A DNA stretch of 64,000 bases from Kalaharituber pfeilii. Its lineage: Eukaryota; Ascomycota; Pezizomycetes; Pezizales; Pezizaceae. The translations under genes were made by a program, and so were the position numbers. This document shows, one piece after another, positions 20,876 to 31,305 of the stretch (position 1 is its first letter; each line of letters opens with the position of its first letter). The notes beneath the pieces were generated by a model. It worked only from the letters and a program-made list of their open reading frames with translations, searched no databases and had not been told where the DNA came from. The stretch spans positions 62,001 to 126,000 of the forward strand of contig WHUZ01000058.1 in NCBI GenBank assembly GCA_015179045.1. The letters run 5' to 3'.

Positions 20876-21690
20876 TTTTTTTTTTTTTAATATCATTACT
20901 CGCGTGCAGCCCTAAGGCTACGGCGATTTAAGGTACTTAAGAGATAGAAGGAGACAGCAGGAGAAAAATATATATGTGAGACAAATAACTGCAGACGCTA
21001 GAGTGTGCTGTCCGAGGAACGAATAATGAAACAAGTCTCCTATCGTTCCATCCAGTCCATCAACGCCATCAGTGGGTCTTCTTCCCATTCGACCCCTTCC
21101 GGAGGTGTGCACAGTGTTTCCCTCCCCCCGGCCATCTGTTCCTCCAAACCCGGCATCTGTCCAGAGCGTGATCGGTGGTCACCTCCTCCTCCCGCACCAC
21201 CTGCAGTCCGGTCCGTCCGTTCTACCGAGTTTAAATTGCCACGGCGTTAGACCTTTGCCCCCTAATATGCCCGCCAGAGTCTTCACCGCGTGTCCCAGCT
21301 TTTGTAATGGACGGTAGCTCAGCTTCAGCCTGGTTTCCTCCTCCGCACTTCGCGCCTTGCCTTGTTGTCACATGCCTTCTTCCGTTCCCACCTCATCCTG
21401 GTATTGCGTGGATGCTCCTATCTTGGCTGCCTTGTCTGCTTCTTCATTGCCGTTTATGCCCTTGTGGTCTTTGACCCACATCACGGGTACGTCCAGGTCT
21501 CCCCTCGCTGCTCTTGCCTCCCAGGCCTTTCTCACCGCGTGGGCTGCACCGTCAGGGTTAGGGTCACCTTTCGCAATTCTCCTCATCCTGCTGATGGCTC
21601 CTTGGGAGTCAGATATCATGAGTAGCTCCGATAGCTCCTGGAGTGCCGTGATGGCCTGCATGTGGGTAGCCGTGGATGAGTTTGAAGTAT
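20876..21690 (-). pseudogene. LINE-A 3' fragment (RNase H)
   Basis: T-run and a divergent tail A at 20876-20935. The minus strand then reads LLMISDSQGAISRMRRIAKG, VKDHKGINGNEEADKAAK, then LSYRPLQKLG, TLAGILGGKGL and CRWCG, in more than one frame. No matching duplication was found at the right end. Confidence 0.7.
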
Positions 21691-21706
21691 AGCTGCTTTT
21701 GTCAGG

Positions 21707-21770
21707 TTTTTTTTTTTTTTTTTAATTTCATTACTCGCATGCCGCCCTGTGGGCTATGGCGAGGTAAGGT
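21707..21770 (-). mobile_element. Tail-A end, minus orientation
   Basis: A T-run followed by AATTTCATTACTCGCATGCC and GGGCTATGGCGAGG, the complement of a standard tail A. The 5' limit and target duplication are unclear. Bases 21771-22330 hold only the G14 run and unrecognised sequence. Confidence 0.65.
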
Positions 21771-22339
21771 TGGCAAAGTTGGGACAATGCATAGTTTGGT
21801 CTGGCCGTTGTTGAGTTAGCTAGTATACAAAAGGAGTGAGCGTGGGGTATGCATCCGTATATGTATGTACTTACTTATGGGAGAGGTGCAGCATTAGTAC
21901 TCCTGCCGCAAAGGTTATGAGGAGATCGCAGTCCCATGTTGATTCATTAGTTCATTTCCTTCTGTTATGTTTGCACATAAGCATATAAGCTCCTCCCAGC
22001 GCAATTAGCCAAGTTCAACCATGTACCTAAAAGTAGGAGTCGACACATGTTATTCAAATACAAGCTCAATCGCACTGTTGTTGGCTCCCGCTCATGTAAA
22101 CCTTAGGGCAATATTTCAACGCACAGTGCCCATTGCAGTCTGGGGGGGGGGGGGGCGGTGCATGAAAAGTTAGACAGACAGCGGAAAAGAGAAGTAACAC
22201 TGTTAGTGACTTTCTTGTCTTTATTAAAGTCTGCGGGTAACATTCAATGACACTGAGGGGCGCTGTAGAAGTGATATCCTTCAGTCTCTGTATTATCTGC
22301 CCCAGCCGTCACCCTTCGCCCCGGGACGGTAACTGAAAA

Positions 22340-22392
22340 AAATCTTGCCATAGCCCCTAGGACGGCATGCGAGTAATGATATAAAAAAAAAC
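22340..22392 (+). mobile_element. Tail-A insertion, decayed
   Basis: Reads TCTTGCCATAGCCCCTAGGA, then GGCATGCGAGTAATGATAT and a short A-run. Flanks (CGGGACGGT and CGGGATAGT) are a possible imperfect duplication. Confidence 0.6.
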
Positions 22393-22519
22393 GGGATAGT
22401 TCACGGACCGCTCCGGGGGCGTTGAGGACAAGGAATATAAAAAATTATCCCTTTTGGTCCTCGTTCACGTTTGGAGTTAACCTGCTTGAAGGGTACGATG
22501 ACTTGTAATGAATTTAGAT

Positions 22520-22553
22520 ATGCGAGTAATGATATTAAAAAAAAAAAAAAAAA
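22520..22553 (+). mobile_element. Ultra-short LINE-A insertion (17 nt + poly(A))
   Basis: Only ATGCGAGTAATGATATT and an A-run lie between perfect 9-bp duplications AATTTAGAT at 22511-22519 and 22554-22562. The LINE part is shorter than the tail hairpin. Confidence 0.88.
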
Positions 22554-22562
22554 AATTTAGAT

Positions 22563-23955
22563 CGGGTTCAGGGTAAGGATGGAGATATGAAGGTCACCAA
22601 ATTTTCATTCCTTGGCCCCATTTGGGATTCCCTAAACGCCTTAAAACAATTGTAGATATATGCAGAGTCTAGCAAGATCTCCTTAGACATCCTTGCTGGG
22701 TAATTAGGGATATGAAGAAAGGAACCCTCGTCTTCTCCACTGTGGTTTGCTCATCCCTGCCAGTGAAGGTTGTAGGTGAGACGGTAATGCACAGTAGCGT
22801 CCCAATATATAGCAGGCTTTAAGTTGTCTGTTGGAAGGGTCTTGATTGCAGCCAGTATACTATGTATAAGGTTGTCGCTGGCTGGCACCGCCGAATCCAC
22901 AGCCAAGGGAGATAGGCGTAAATTTCCTCCACTCGTAGCTGTGTAAATCCACGGCTAGGCCCATATCCGCTGGCTAATATTACCTTAAGATCGTGTAAAC
23001 GACCTCTAAAGGACTTGCTGAGCATCGTGCATAACAAATTCCGCTTCATTGAATTGGACACTCTAAAGGCCGATTTTCAGAGAGAAATACCTCCCAACTT
23101 ACTGATCTCGGTTTAACCAACCGTCCTCGTTAAGGTTGTGTTGACTCGGTGTAAGGGCCTTAGTTTGTCAGTGGTAATGATAGGTATTCTGCGTTCCCCT
23201 GAACGTCTTGGGGTCCATTTTCTCTTCTTTTGTCTTATCTGCTACACAATGGAACTCAACTCCCCGCCTGTATTGTGTCAGCCAAAACAGGTTGCCTCAG
23301 CATTCTCCAGCTCCGAATTCTCACCAGGAGGATGGGCTCAATCAAATTGCAGTCTTTTTTGAACTCCTGTGCCTCCCCAGGGTCTATGTCGAGGTCACCT
23401 AATTTCAAAAGAAAACATTATTGTATCGTAGAACCGCTCCACGCAAAACAAATTAACTAGAAAATGAAAGCAAGTCATACCCCTTAGCCCTCGTCAAGCT
23501 TAGAATGTTGAAAGGTACAGCCTGAATCCGGCTTTTATCGATTTCCCTGTCTGGTCTGTGTTTCGATCATATTTGTTTTATCCCTTCAAAAATGTTTCCT
23601 TTATTCCGTGAAATTCTTTCTCCTCGGAATAGCTCATGTTTTTATTTCTCCTCGAAAATGCCTGTATTTTGTTTATAAAAGACCCGTCTTGTAGCCACTC
23701 GGCAGACAACAATTCAATATCCTTGCCCATCAATATGAACCTCACATCCATGTGGAATGAGCATATGTAAAAGCATAGTCAGCAACGGCGCAGTCGGCTC
23801 CATATATCCGACTCCTCTGGGACGGGTTATACAATTTTCCTCGTGTCTGGCTGCTAGCTTCTTTTTCCACCCAGAACAAAAAATCGATAGTTTTCTTTTT
23901 CGTTTTCCCGTCCTCCTGTAGCACCCCCTCTTATTTATTCACCCATCAGCTGAAA
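22563..23955. other. Stretch without recognisable gene
   Basis: Open frames (22819-23061 minus; three overlapping plus-strand frames at 23138-23460) have no recognisable domain, and the overlap of all three plus frames argues against coding. There is no repeat end or tail. Confidence 0.4.
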
Positions 23956-23959
23956 GTTG

Positions 23960-24421
23960 CGACAACGGCAATGGAAGCAGTGATGGGTGTAGGTGATGCG
24001 ATGGAGCGACATGGGGCCATTGAGGAGAACGATAGAGTAGAAAGGGTGGGGAAGATTGGTTCCTGCCTGTCGTATGAACATGCGGTTGTCACAGAGGACA
24101 CGCAACTCACGGAGGTACCCTGCCATGGCGAACAGCTGCAAGCGGGGGTTACCTGATAAAACAAAACAAAACAAAAAACTCACGGAGGCGAAACAGAAAG
24201 ACATTTGGGACTGGTTGCTAGGCCCAAGGCGATGGACGATCCTGCTCGCCAAATGGCTGAGGGAGCTCAGATACGTTCTCATTCGGGACAGACCGCAGAG
24301 GCGTTTGCTGAAGATGATTGAGAAGGCGGGATCGACAACTCCGATTTGGAGGCAGCTGAAAGGGTGGCCGGTACCCAAGGAAGTAGAGGAGGACAAGTCA
24401 GAGAATCCGTGGACCCAGTGA
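23960..24421 (+). pseudogene. Unrecognised frame, possibly retroelement-derived
   Basis: With the tail-B insertion removed, one frame reads VGKIGSCLSYEHAVVTEDTQ and on through ILLAKWLRELRYVLIRDRP to a stop at 24421. KIGSCLSY...VTED resembles the LINE-A segment KIGTCLPYQDETITED, so the start may be LINE-derived. The C-terminal 80 residues are not recognised. Confidence 0.3.
24116..24176 (+). mobile_element. Tail-B-only micro-insertion
   Basis: 61 bp: TA plus CCCTGCCATGGCGAACAGC, then a divergent tail (GGGGGTTACCTGAT) and an A-rich end made of AAAAC units. A perfect 12-bp duplication AACTCACGGAGG lies at 24104-24115 and 24177-24188. Confidence 0.92.
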
Positions 24422-24673
24422 CAGAAGGCCCAATGCTGAGGGCAGGGACCGCGGTGTGGGGGTCCTATATTATAAAATAACAGTCTTCACAAACTTCGGC
24501 CTTGCGCAGCATACTCCTGTGGTGCTAAGTACCTACGGGTAGAAGAAAAAACAGGAAAATATCGCACTCCCACGATTTTACCGGCGTCCCTGTTTGCGGC
24601 CTGTAGATTGGAATATCTATGTAGCTCAAGATAGTCTCTATGTGAGGGGACTGGGTGAGGGGACTGGCTCAAG

Positions 24674-24786
24674 GGCACGAGACGAATGGCACGAGGAAGT
24701 GTCTGCACGAGGCAAATGCACGAGGCGAGTTTGCACGAGGCAAAGGGCACGAGGCGAGTTTGCACGAAGCAAATGGTACGAGGCCG
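24674..24786. repeat. Degenerate GCACGAGGC tandem array
   Basis: Six or seven irregular 13-20 bp units built around GCACGAGGCAAATG or GCACGAGGCGAGTTT. A minor direct repeat CCAAAGGGGTAAC occurs twice at about 24931-24957. From 24787 to 25643 no gene is recognised. Confidence 0.75.
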
Positions 24787-25657
24787 CGTGAGAAATGTGT
24801 AGTATGTATTGAAGTCTAATCTTAGAAAGAAAGGTCTGGGAGTTTCCCCCTCCTTAAATGCCCTTCATCCCATCTCCCTCCTGGTAGGAATCCACTTCCC
24901 AAAGAGGTAACCTCACCTACACCTACTTCCCAAAGGGGTAACCCAAAGGGGTAACCTCACACTCTAGCTTCTTTGTCAGAGCTATCCCTTCCACTGCTAT
25001 TGCTCGACCCGACTGTCAAGCAGAACAGGCGTAGTTGTCCTCTCTTAACATTGCTAATTCACGTTACTACCTTTTGTGCTATGTTATAGCTTTCGAGAGC
25101 ATGTTGGTGTGGAGGAACGAGACCGAGTTTGTTTCCGCGAGAGTTATTTTCGCTTTTCAAGGACACAGTATATACTAACAAATATTTTAGAAATGACGGA
25201 CCTTCCAGATAATACAACAGACGGGACTCAATTTCTTCGATGATGATACCTTCAGCGATCGAATAACATTGATTATTATTAGAAATTTTACCTAATGTGC
25301 GACTGTCAATTACTGATAGTGGAATATTCAGGACGATTAAAATCTAATTCACCTGCGTTAAATTCTAAAATCGTTTGCATTTACGGAAATGGCTTGGCTG
25401 GCCTGTTGGATTCATTGCACAAAATGGGTTCCCCTTCGGGGTTAGGTGATCCTTTCTTGTTTTCTTTACGATTCCCTCCACGGCTCCTGCTAACCCCACA
25501 TCCCGTATCGTCTCCTCCAGCGTCCTACAGAATACTTCTTATTGATCTCCTCCAGCTCTTCTATCATCCCCTCAAAGGCTTTGTGCTGGACATTCGCAGA
25601 GTCACTGGTCGTGTCTTCGTACCATTCAGCAATCCCGTTAGTCAGTTCTCTCCATTT

Positions 25658-25709
25658 CTGCCTTGGCGAACAGCTGCATGCGGGGTCACGTGAAAAAAAA
25701 AAAAAAAAA
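25658..25709 (+). mobile_element. Tail-B-only micro-insertion
   Basis: 52 bp starting CTGCCTTGGCGAACAG and ending in poly(A). A perfect 14-bp duplication AGTTCTCTCCATTT lies at 25644-25657 and 25710-25723. Confidence 0.92.
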
Positions 25710-26067
25710 AGTTCTCTCCATTTTTATCGAGTTATGTTCACCAATTGGTTAAGGGGTATCTTCATCAGCTTGAGAAGAGTGCTTGTGGGCATTTGTGCCT
25801 CAGAAGAGCAACAGTCCACATTTCAATCAATCCTTTCCTGCAAAGCTGCTATTCAATGCTCTAGTTGACTCGAATGTCTATTATCTGAGATCACATTTCC
25901 TCACACAGTTGCATGAACCTAGCCGCTGCGACCTACTAATGATTTCCTACTTCAGATTGTCCCGCCAGCATCCAGTTGCCGACCTCACCATTTGAGCGGT
26001 CTCCGGCCCACACTTTATCCCAATTCATAACCAGCTCTTCATCTACGCCAACACAGTTCTCATCACG

Positions 26068-26259
26068 ATGCCCGGATTCCAGGGGAGACGAAGGTCGCCC
26101 CCTCCACCTTATCGTCGAAGACCTCGGGCAGGGGAAAATGAATTTCCCCCTGCATACTCGCGATTACCACCCACCGCTCCTGGCCAGCGAAGGGGCAGAA
26201 ACAGAAGGTTAGGCAGATCACTAAAATTCAATACGCAACAGGAGCTGACATGGGATTAA
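26068..26259 (+). CDS. Small PPPPY protein, paralogue 1
   Basis: A 63-codon frame, MPGFQGRRRSPPPPYRRRPR, continuing with PPAYSRLPPTAPG and RGRNRRLGRSLKF. The order of motifs (RSPPPPY, a YxRxPxTxPG segment, RNRRLxRSL) and the upstream CTCATCACGATGCC context match the gene at 27027, so the two are tandem duplicates about 960 bp apart. It is arginine- and proline-rich, with no signal peptide or membrane segment. This copy stops early compared with paralogue 2 (ELTWD stop against ELTSKIID), so it may be truncated. Function is unknown; the PPPPY motif could bind WW domains (inference only). Confidence 0.5.
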   Translation: MPGFQGRRRSPPPPYRRRPRAGENEFPPAYSRLPPTAPGQRRGRNRRLGRSLKFNTQQELTWD

Positions 26260-27026
26260 CAGACGGAGAGCTCACGACATTCTCCCAACAAGCAATGGGG
26301 ACACAGCACAGGGCCTGTAAGTGCATGTACCCTACGCTGCAGTCTTTGAGATTGCAATCACTGATACTTTGTTACGATCAGGTTAATGGCTGCCTTCCGT
26401 CTTGTGTTGGTGTTTTCGCTCCTCCTGTGTGTCCACACCCTCGATCAAGTCACCCAATTAATGTACTATTCAAGTCTGGCAGATTACCTTATTATTAGTA
26501 TTTTGATCACTTTGTGTACTTATTTGCTGAATTGAACATATGATGCACGGGATCGGGTGCTGAACAGTACAAAACAGGAGCAGGGGAGGAGGGACCGAAG
26601 GCGGTGTGTTCTTCTTGTTTTCCCATGGACGAGCTTCATTCGGGACAAAGATTATTTGTATGAGCACGTCTACTGATGTCTTCATTTAGACTGTTCAGCC
26701 ATTGCTATACGTCGAGTTTTTGTTGCTCAGGAGGAAAATAAATTGCCTACTCAATCCAAGATATCCATCTCCTGCCAGTACCATGTTGCGTTATGTGTTC
26801 TATTTGCCACAGACATAACACAATCCAAGCTAGGAAAACATATGCTGTTTTGGTTGCTGGCTCGGTCGTAGAATCCAGGCTACCCAGTGGTCTACTTCAT
26901 CGCCCCATATTTTTTGTCTTCTAGTTCAATTTTAGGCGGCGTGCAGTCCACGCTTTGCTCCAATTCGAAGCAGGCTTTTGGTCTCCTCTAACCCCAACGC
27001 AAACATAATCCAGTTAACTCATCACG

Positions 27027-28268
27027 ATGCCTATACCTTTTGCCAGGCAAAGATCTCCACCACCACCCTACAATATCAGGCTGAGGCCTGGCGCAGTAAG
27101 GATCGATGCCCTCTTTGAGTTCCCAACTTCATATGCACGCTATCCGCAGACTCCTCCCAGTGTTCCCAACGAGCCAGCCAGGCCAGGCGAAGGGTATGGC
27201 CTGGCCGGCCTGGGCCATAGAAATCTAGGCCGGCCGTGAGGTCCGCCCGCGCCGGTCCAGGCGGCCTGAATGTTTCAGGCCGGTCCAGGCCATTCAGGCC
27301 ATTCGGGCCATTCAGGCCATTCAGGCTGCAGTGTGAGTTAAGTTATACAGTAGCTAGCTATATACAGAACGTACTCTAAATTCTACGTATACCTCATTCT
27401 CTAATGTTTAGGATTTTGTTTGCTGATTTAACACCGCCAGTATCGCTTTCCATTAGCCATGCACATCTTCACCATAGTGTCAAATCCAACTTTGTCGCAC
27501 CAGATTTTTGTAACCCAAATTCCAGAAGACTCGATATCGGCATCAGATTGGACTGCAGGGAATCGTCGATGCAAGGTCAAAACTTGAACTGCATTATGGA
27601 GAGTGAAGAATAGGAGAATACTAAAGGAATCATCATCGCCAGTACCGGTGGTTGGAATGTCTGTCTCCTTGCAATACTAATAAGAAATTAGTATATAGTC
27701 AAGCGATACAAAAAAAAATTACTTACCTGAATACCTGCGAAAAGCGCTGCTCAACAAAAAAAAGTCTAGATAGTTATCCGAAAATATTGAAAGGTTCATA
27801 TTAAATCCGTGTCCAAGTAACCTGAAGGTGGCCCCTGAAATAGCCTCGTAACCAGCCCTCCTGCCCCTGAAATTGCTTGAACGGCCTGAATGGCCTGGAC
27901 GGCCTGGACCGGCCTGGGCGGCCTGGGCGGCCTGGGCTGTTTCAGGCCTGCCAAGCCAGGCCGGTTGGGAACACTGACTCCTCCTGGCAACTCAAGAGCT
28001 AGAAACAGAAGGTTAGTTAGGTCCTTGCAATGGACTCAACAAGTGTACCTATCATACGAACTGACATCGAAAATCATAGACGCAGGCATCATGGAGTTCG
28101 TCGAAGGAGAGGTAGAGATAAATCACGCGGCGGGTAGGTGTGCTACGCACCAACTGTACGATTACTCTAACTGATATGCGTTCTCCGTCAGAACCACCGA
28201 TGGAACCGGTCTTGCCTTCATTTATCTGCTCCTGTTCACCTTCATTATCTTTCAGGGTGATACAGTAG
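27027..28268 (+). pseudogene. Small PPPPY protein, paralogue 2, split by a hAT MITE
   Basis: Exon 1 starts MPIPFARQRSPPPPYNIRLR and reads to YARYPQTPP, where the MITE at 27158-27976 is inserted. After the duplicated ACTCCTCC the frame resumes exactly (TPPGNSRARNRRLVRSLQW, ELTSKIIDAGIMEFVEGEVE). An intron is likely at 28134-28191 (GTAGGT...CTAAC...GTCAG). Exon 2 adds about 25 residues to a stop at 28266-28268. Precise loss of the MITE would restore a protein of about 118 residues, so the insertion looks recent relative to the gene. It is a tandem paralogue of the 26068 gene. Function is unknown. Confidence 0.55.
27158..27976. mobile_element. hAT-like MITE, family 1, copy 1 (819 bp)
   Basis: Ends CAGTGTTCCCAAC and its complement GTTGGGAACACTG, with a perfect 8-bp duplication ACTCCTCC at 27150-27157 and 27977-27984. 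Both subterminal regions are packed with GGCCTGAATGGCCTGGACC-type GC-rich repeats, while the centre is AT-rich. An internal frame at 27404-27613 (SISHAHLHHSVKSNF, GIRLDCRESSMQ) is shared with the 54751 copy. No full transposase is present, so it is non-autonomous. hAT assignment rests on the 8-bp duplication and CAGTG ends. Confidence 0.9.
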
Positions 28269-29049
28269 ATCAGTATACCCTAAAGCCATCGAGACGACGC
28301 CCGGAACTGCCTTCAAGCAGATGGTCTTAACGCTTATCAACTATTTTAATTTGATATCAATTGCAATGTACATTTGCCTAAGGAGTTGAATATAGGTTGT
28401 GAGGGAAAGGAGGGAACGGGTAGCAAATACAAGAGAGGAGGCTCCGGGGCTGTAGGAGTGTGAGTGCAGGGGGGTGCAACATTTGGTTCTTTGTTCATGA
28501 TTTGTGAGATGGCTACGTCACCTATTACTCCTTATGCTCATGATGTACACACAACCATTCGGCGAATTCGTCATCAATCTAAGTACTGCTGCCTCTTTTC
28601 AAGCACGGTGTGATTCAAACCCTAAATTGAGTTGAATGTCTCCTTCACATTACCGAAAACCGCTTTATGATTCATCAAAGAAGCGGGAATCTGTACCGGA
28701 AATGTCTCCTATTCTCAGGCACGAGATTCTACAACAGTACATACTACAGACCTCCGTCATTTATGGACATGCTGAGTTGGTGCAGGTGTTTCAGGAACCG
28801 AGTGTTGATGGATAGTTTTCCCATTCCAAAGCTAACCTGCATCGGGCTTTCATACAACCTGCAATACCGAACCGGCGGGGTGGGCATCAGTTGCGCTTCT
28901 GGTGGTATGAGACTACGCTTCTGGTGGTTGTGACATCTGCTGAAGAAATCCATCTGCCGGACCTTGATGTCGCCCAAGTTGACCGCCGTCAACATATGAA
29001 CGGGGTATTCAAACACAGAGTCGTATCCATCTCGACCGACAACAACCAC
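28269..29049. other. Stretch without recognisable gene
   Basis: A minus-strand frame at 28744-29106 (GRDGYDSVFEYPVHMLTAVN) is open for 120 codons but matches no family I know. The 11-bp GCTTCTGGTGG occurs twice about 21 bp apart near 28900. Nothing else is supported. Confidence 0.35.
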
Positions 29050-29273
29050 AACAGGATGAGCGTTTGGAAGCGACTTCGCAACCACAACGTTCCCCCAGCG
29101 AAACATACATAGATCGAAAGCCCTCAGCGCGCTGAGTCTTTTGGTCTAATTTACATCCTCAAATACCACGATTCACAGGTTTCCCCCGGGGTGAAATTCT
29201 GAGGATTTCTTCAGCTTAACACCTCCGTTGCCACCCACACCCCCGCACGCCAAGACCAAAATAGGAAGCAGCC

Positions 29274-30855
29274 ATGGGCGAGGCATTCAGGACGGTCGCG
29301 AGGGCCATCACGGCGCCCTGCCATGGCGAACAGCTACAAGCGGGGTCACGTGAAATAAAAAAAAAAAAAAAAAGGGCCATCACGGCCTACTTGAAGCACG
29401 AGATGAGCGAAACCGGAAAAGGGACATTTATCTACTTCGAGTGCGGGGACGACCCAGACGACCCAGAGTGCGTATTTGGGGGTCCGAGAGAAGAAAGGCC
29501 CCAGTGGGAGTCAGGCAGCTGGGTTTGGCCAAGCGACAAACTGGCCCCACCACCACCATCACCGCCGGCGCCACCACCGCCACCACCGCCACCGACGCCA
29601 CGCACGGTCGGCAACACCACCCCTACTCGAACGAAGAAGAGGAAGGGAAAAACCCCAGCTCCCAACCAACCATATGAGATTAAGCGCCAACTCAGCGATG
29701 AGGAGGCCAGAAAGATCACGTCGTCCTCCTCGGTCGACCCCACAGCCACGGGAGCACCACCCCGCGCAGAGGAGCCTCCGAGCGCGACCCCACCTCCCCC
29801 GCCGCCAGGAAGCGGTTTTCCCCCGAGGGGCAAAATCGCGAGGAATCTTCAGCTCAACACCTCGTTGCCACCTCCATTGCCAATACATCTCCCACACCAA
29901 CCCCGGGCCAAGAACCAATAGGAGACACCGAAGACGACGCCAACACCCAATAAGATGCCTAGAAACCCGAGGAGAGAATTTCACCCCGACGAGATACCGT
30001 TCTGGGGACAATTGAGAGAAGGACTAGAACTCGACCTAGGCACCATCGTCGGGTCGTTATGGGGGAACTACCAGGACCACGATCTGGGTACAAAAAACCC
30101 AACGAAGGGGTCGGTTCTAACAGTACGCTTCCTAGACGACACATGGAGCAGGGTAGAGATTTCCGCGGAAGATCAGGCCAGCCCCGCTCCCTCCCACCTG
30201 CCATCACCACCACCACCACCGCTACCGACGCTGGGGTTCAGCCCCATCACGAGCGTTCAGTCGGAGCCAGTGGAACCACCACCACCACCGCCACTATCGC
30301 CACCACCGCCAACGACGATGGGGTTCAGCCGATCACGTGCACTCAGTCGGAGCCAATGGAAACTACACCACCACACCCACAAGAAAGCGCAAAGGCAAAA
30401 TGCCGTCCAACCAAGCCGCATACGCCATTAAGCGGGCGCTTACGGACATGGAGGCAAAGAAGATTGCCTCAACCGCTACACCGTCATCAAGCCTCCCCGC
30501 CCCCGATGACACTACCCCAACACCCACCCCCCGAAAACGTGCCCCCCCGAAACCCAGGAAAGCCACACCTAGCACCAAGACAAGCTCCCCCACCGCCACG
30601 AGGAAAATAGGCACAGTCATTCACGGAATCGCCCTGAGAAAGAACTTGGGGAAAGTCCGCAGATGGCTGGAGGAGGCAAACAAGGACATCGGCAAGACCA
30701 CTGGGATTAGATGGCTGAGACACAAGACGCTGCTGCTGGAGGAAGGGAAGAAGACGAGCTCAGCCGTGGTATACCTGGAAAAAGAGGTCCAAACTGAGAG
30801 TGTGCGTTTGGGAGGGAAGCGGTTGAAGGCATGCCGGTACGAGTCGGAGAGATGA
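29274..30855 (+). pseudogene. hA ORF1-like coding region, duplicated and shifted
   Basis: The first unit starts MGEAFRTVARAITA, is split by a tail-B insertion, and then has a proline run, TRTKKRKGK and PYEIKRQLSDEEARKI before ending at about 29921. The second unit starts at 29955 (MPRNPRREFHPDEIPFWGQL, GSVLTVRFLDDTW), shifts frame near 30340, repeats TRKRKGK and YAIKRALTDMEAKKI, and reaches the RRM-like domain at 30610-30850 (VIHGIALRKNLGKVRRW, GIRWLRHK, KKTSSAVVYLE, VRLGGKRL). The doubled KRKGK/PYxIKRxL motif shows an internal duplication. There are no zinc knuckles and no RT. Confidence 0.7.
29315..29372 (+). mobile_element. Tail-B-only micro-insertion
   Basis: 58 bp starting GCCCTGCCATGGCG, ending in poly(A). 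A perfect 14-bp duplication AGGGCCATCACGGC lies at 29301-29314 and 29373-29386. It splits the first hA coding unit. Confidence 0.93.
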
Positions 30856-31305
30856 TAGACACGCTGGCCCCTGCACTCCACCCACATCATGTACGAGTAT
30901 CGCGGGTACCACATGTATTTAGTTACAGTTACTTCTTTTCTTTTTCTTTTCTTTAATAAATACCTCGCCATAGCCCATAGGGCGGCATGCGAGTAATGAT
31001 ATAAAAAAAAAAAAAAAAAAAATGGGCTCCTTATATATGTATAAAATAAACCATTTTGCACATGGCAAATATAACGGATAGTAGTAAATGCAGAGACTTA
31101 CCGTCTACCAGGCCAAAAAGACACTTGACCAGTGATACTCGCTAGTCCTCTGCGTAGCTCATATAGCACATTTCATGACTGTGACGCTGGCGCCTGGCTG
31201 CCGCATATCGCCTACGTCGCATATGCGTATACTGCATGCACATCCACCGCCCGCCCGCCCTACGGTTACAGTGAATCTGTAATAGTAAATACATTATAAA
31301 AGCTC

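Larger units (their letters stand above)
29050..31022 (+). mobile_element. ORF1-only retroelement hA, copy 2 (dimeric 5' part)
   Basis: The leader is homologous to that of copy 1 (GGATGAGCGTTTGGAAGCG; CCCTCAGCGCGCTGAG), followed by coding sequence, the hA 3' UTR, tail A and poly(A) at 31003-31022. The 5' section occurs twice in tandem: GGTTTCCCCCGGGG...CTTCAGCTTAACACC near 29180 and GGTTTTCCCCCGAGG...CTTCAGCTCAACACC near 29815. No target duplication was found, so the 5' boundary is uncertain. As in the other copies, there is no RT. Confidence 0.75.
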
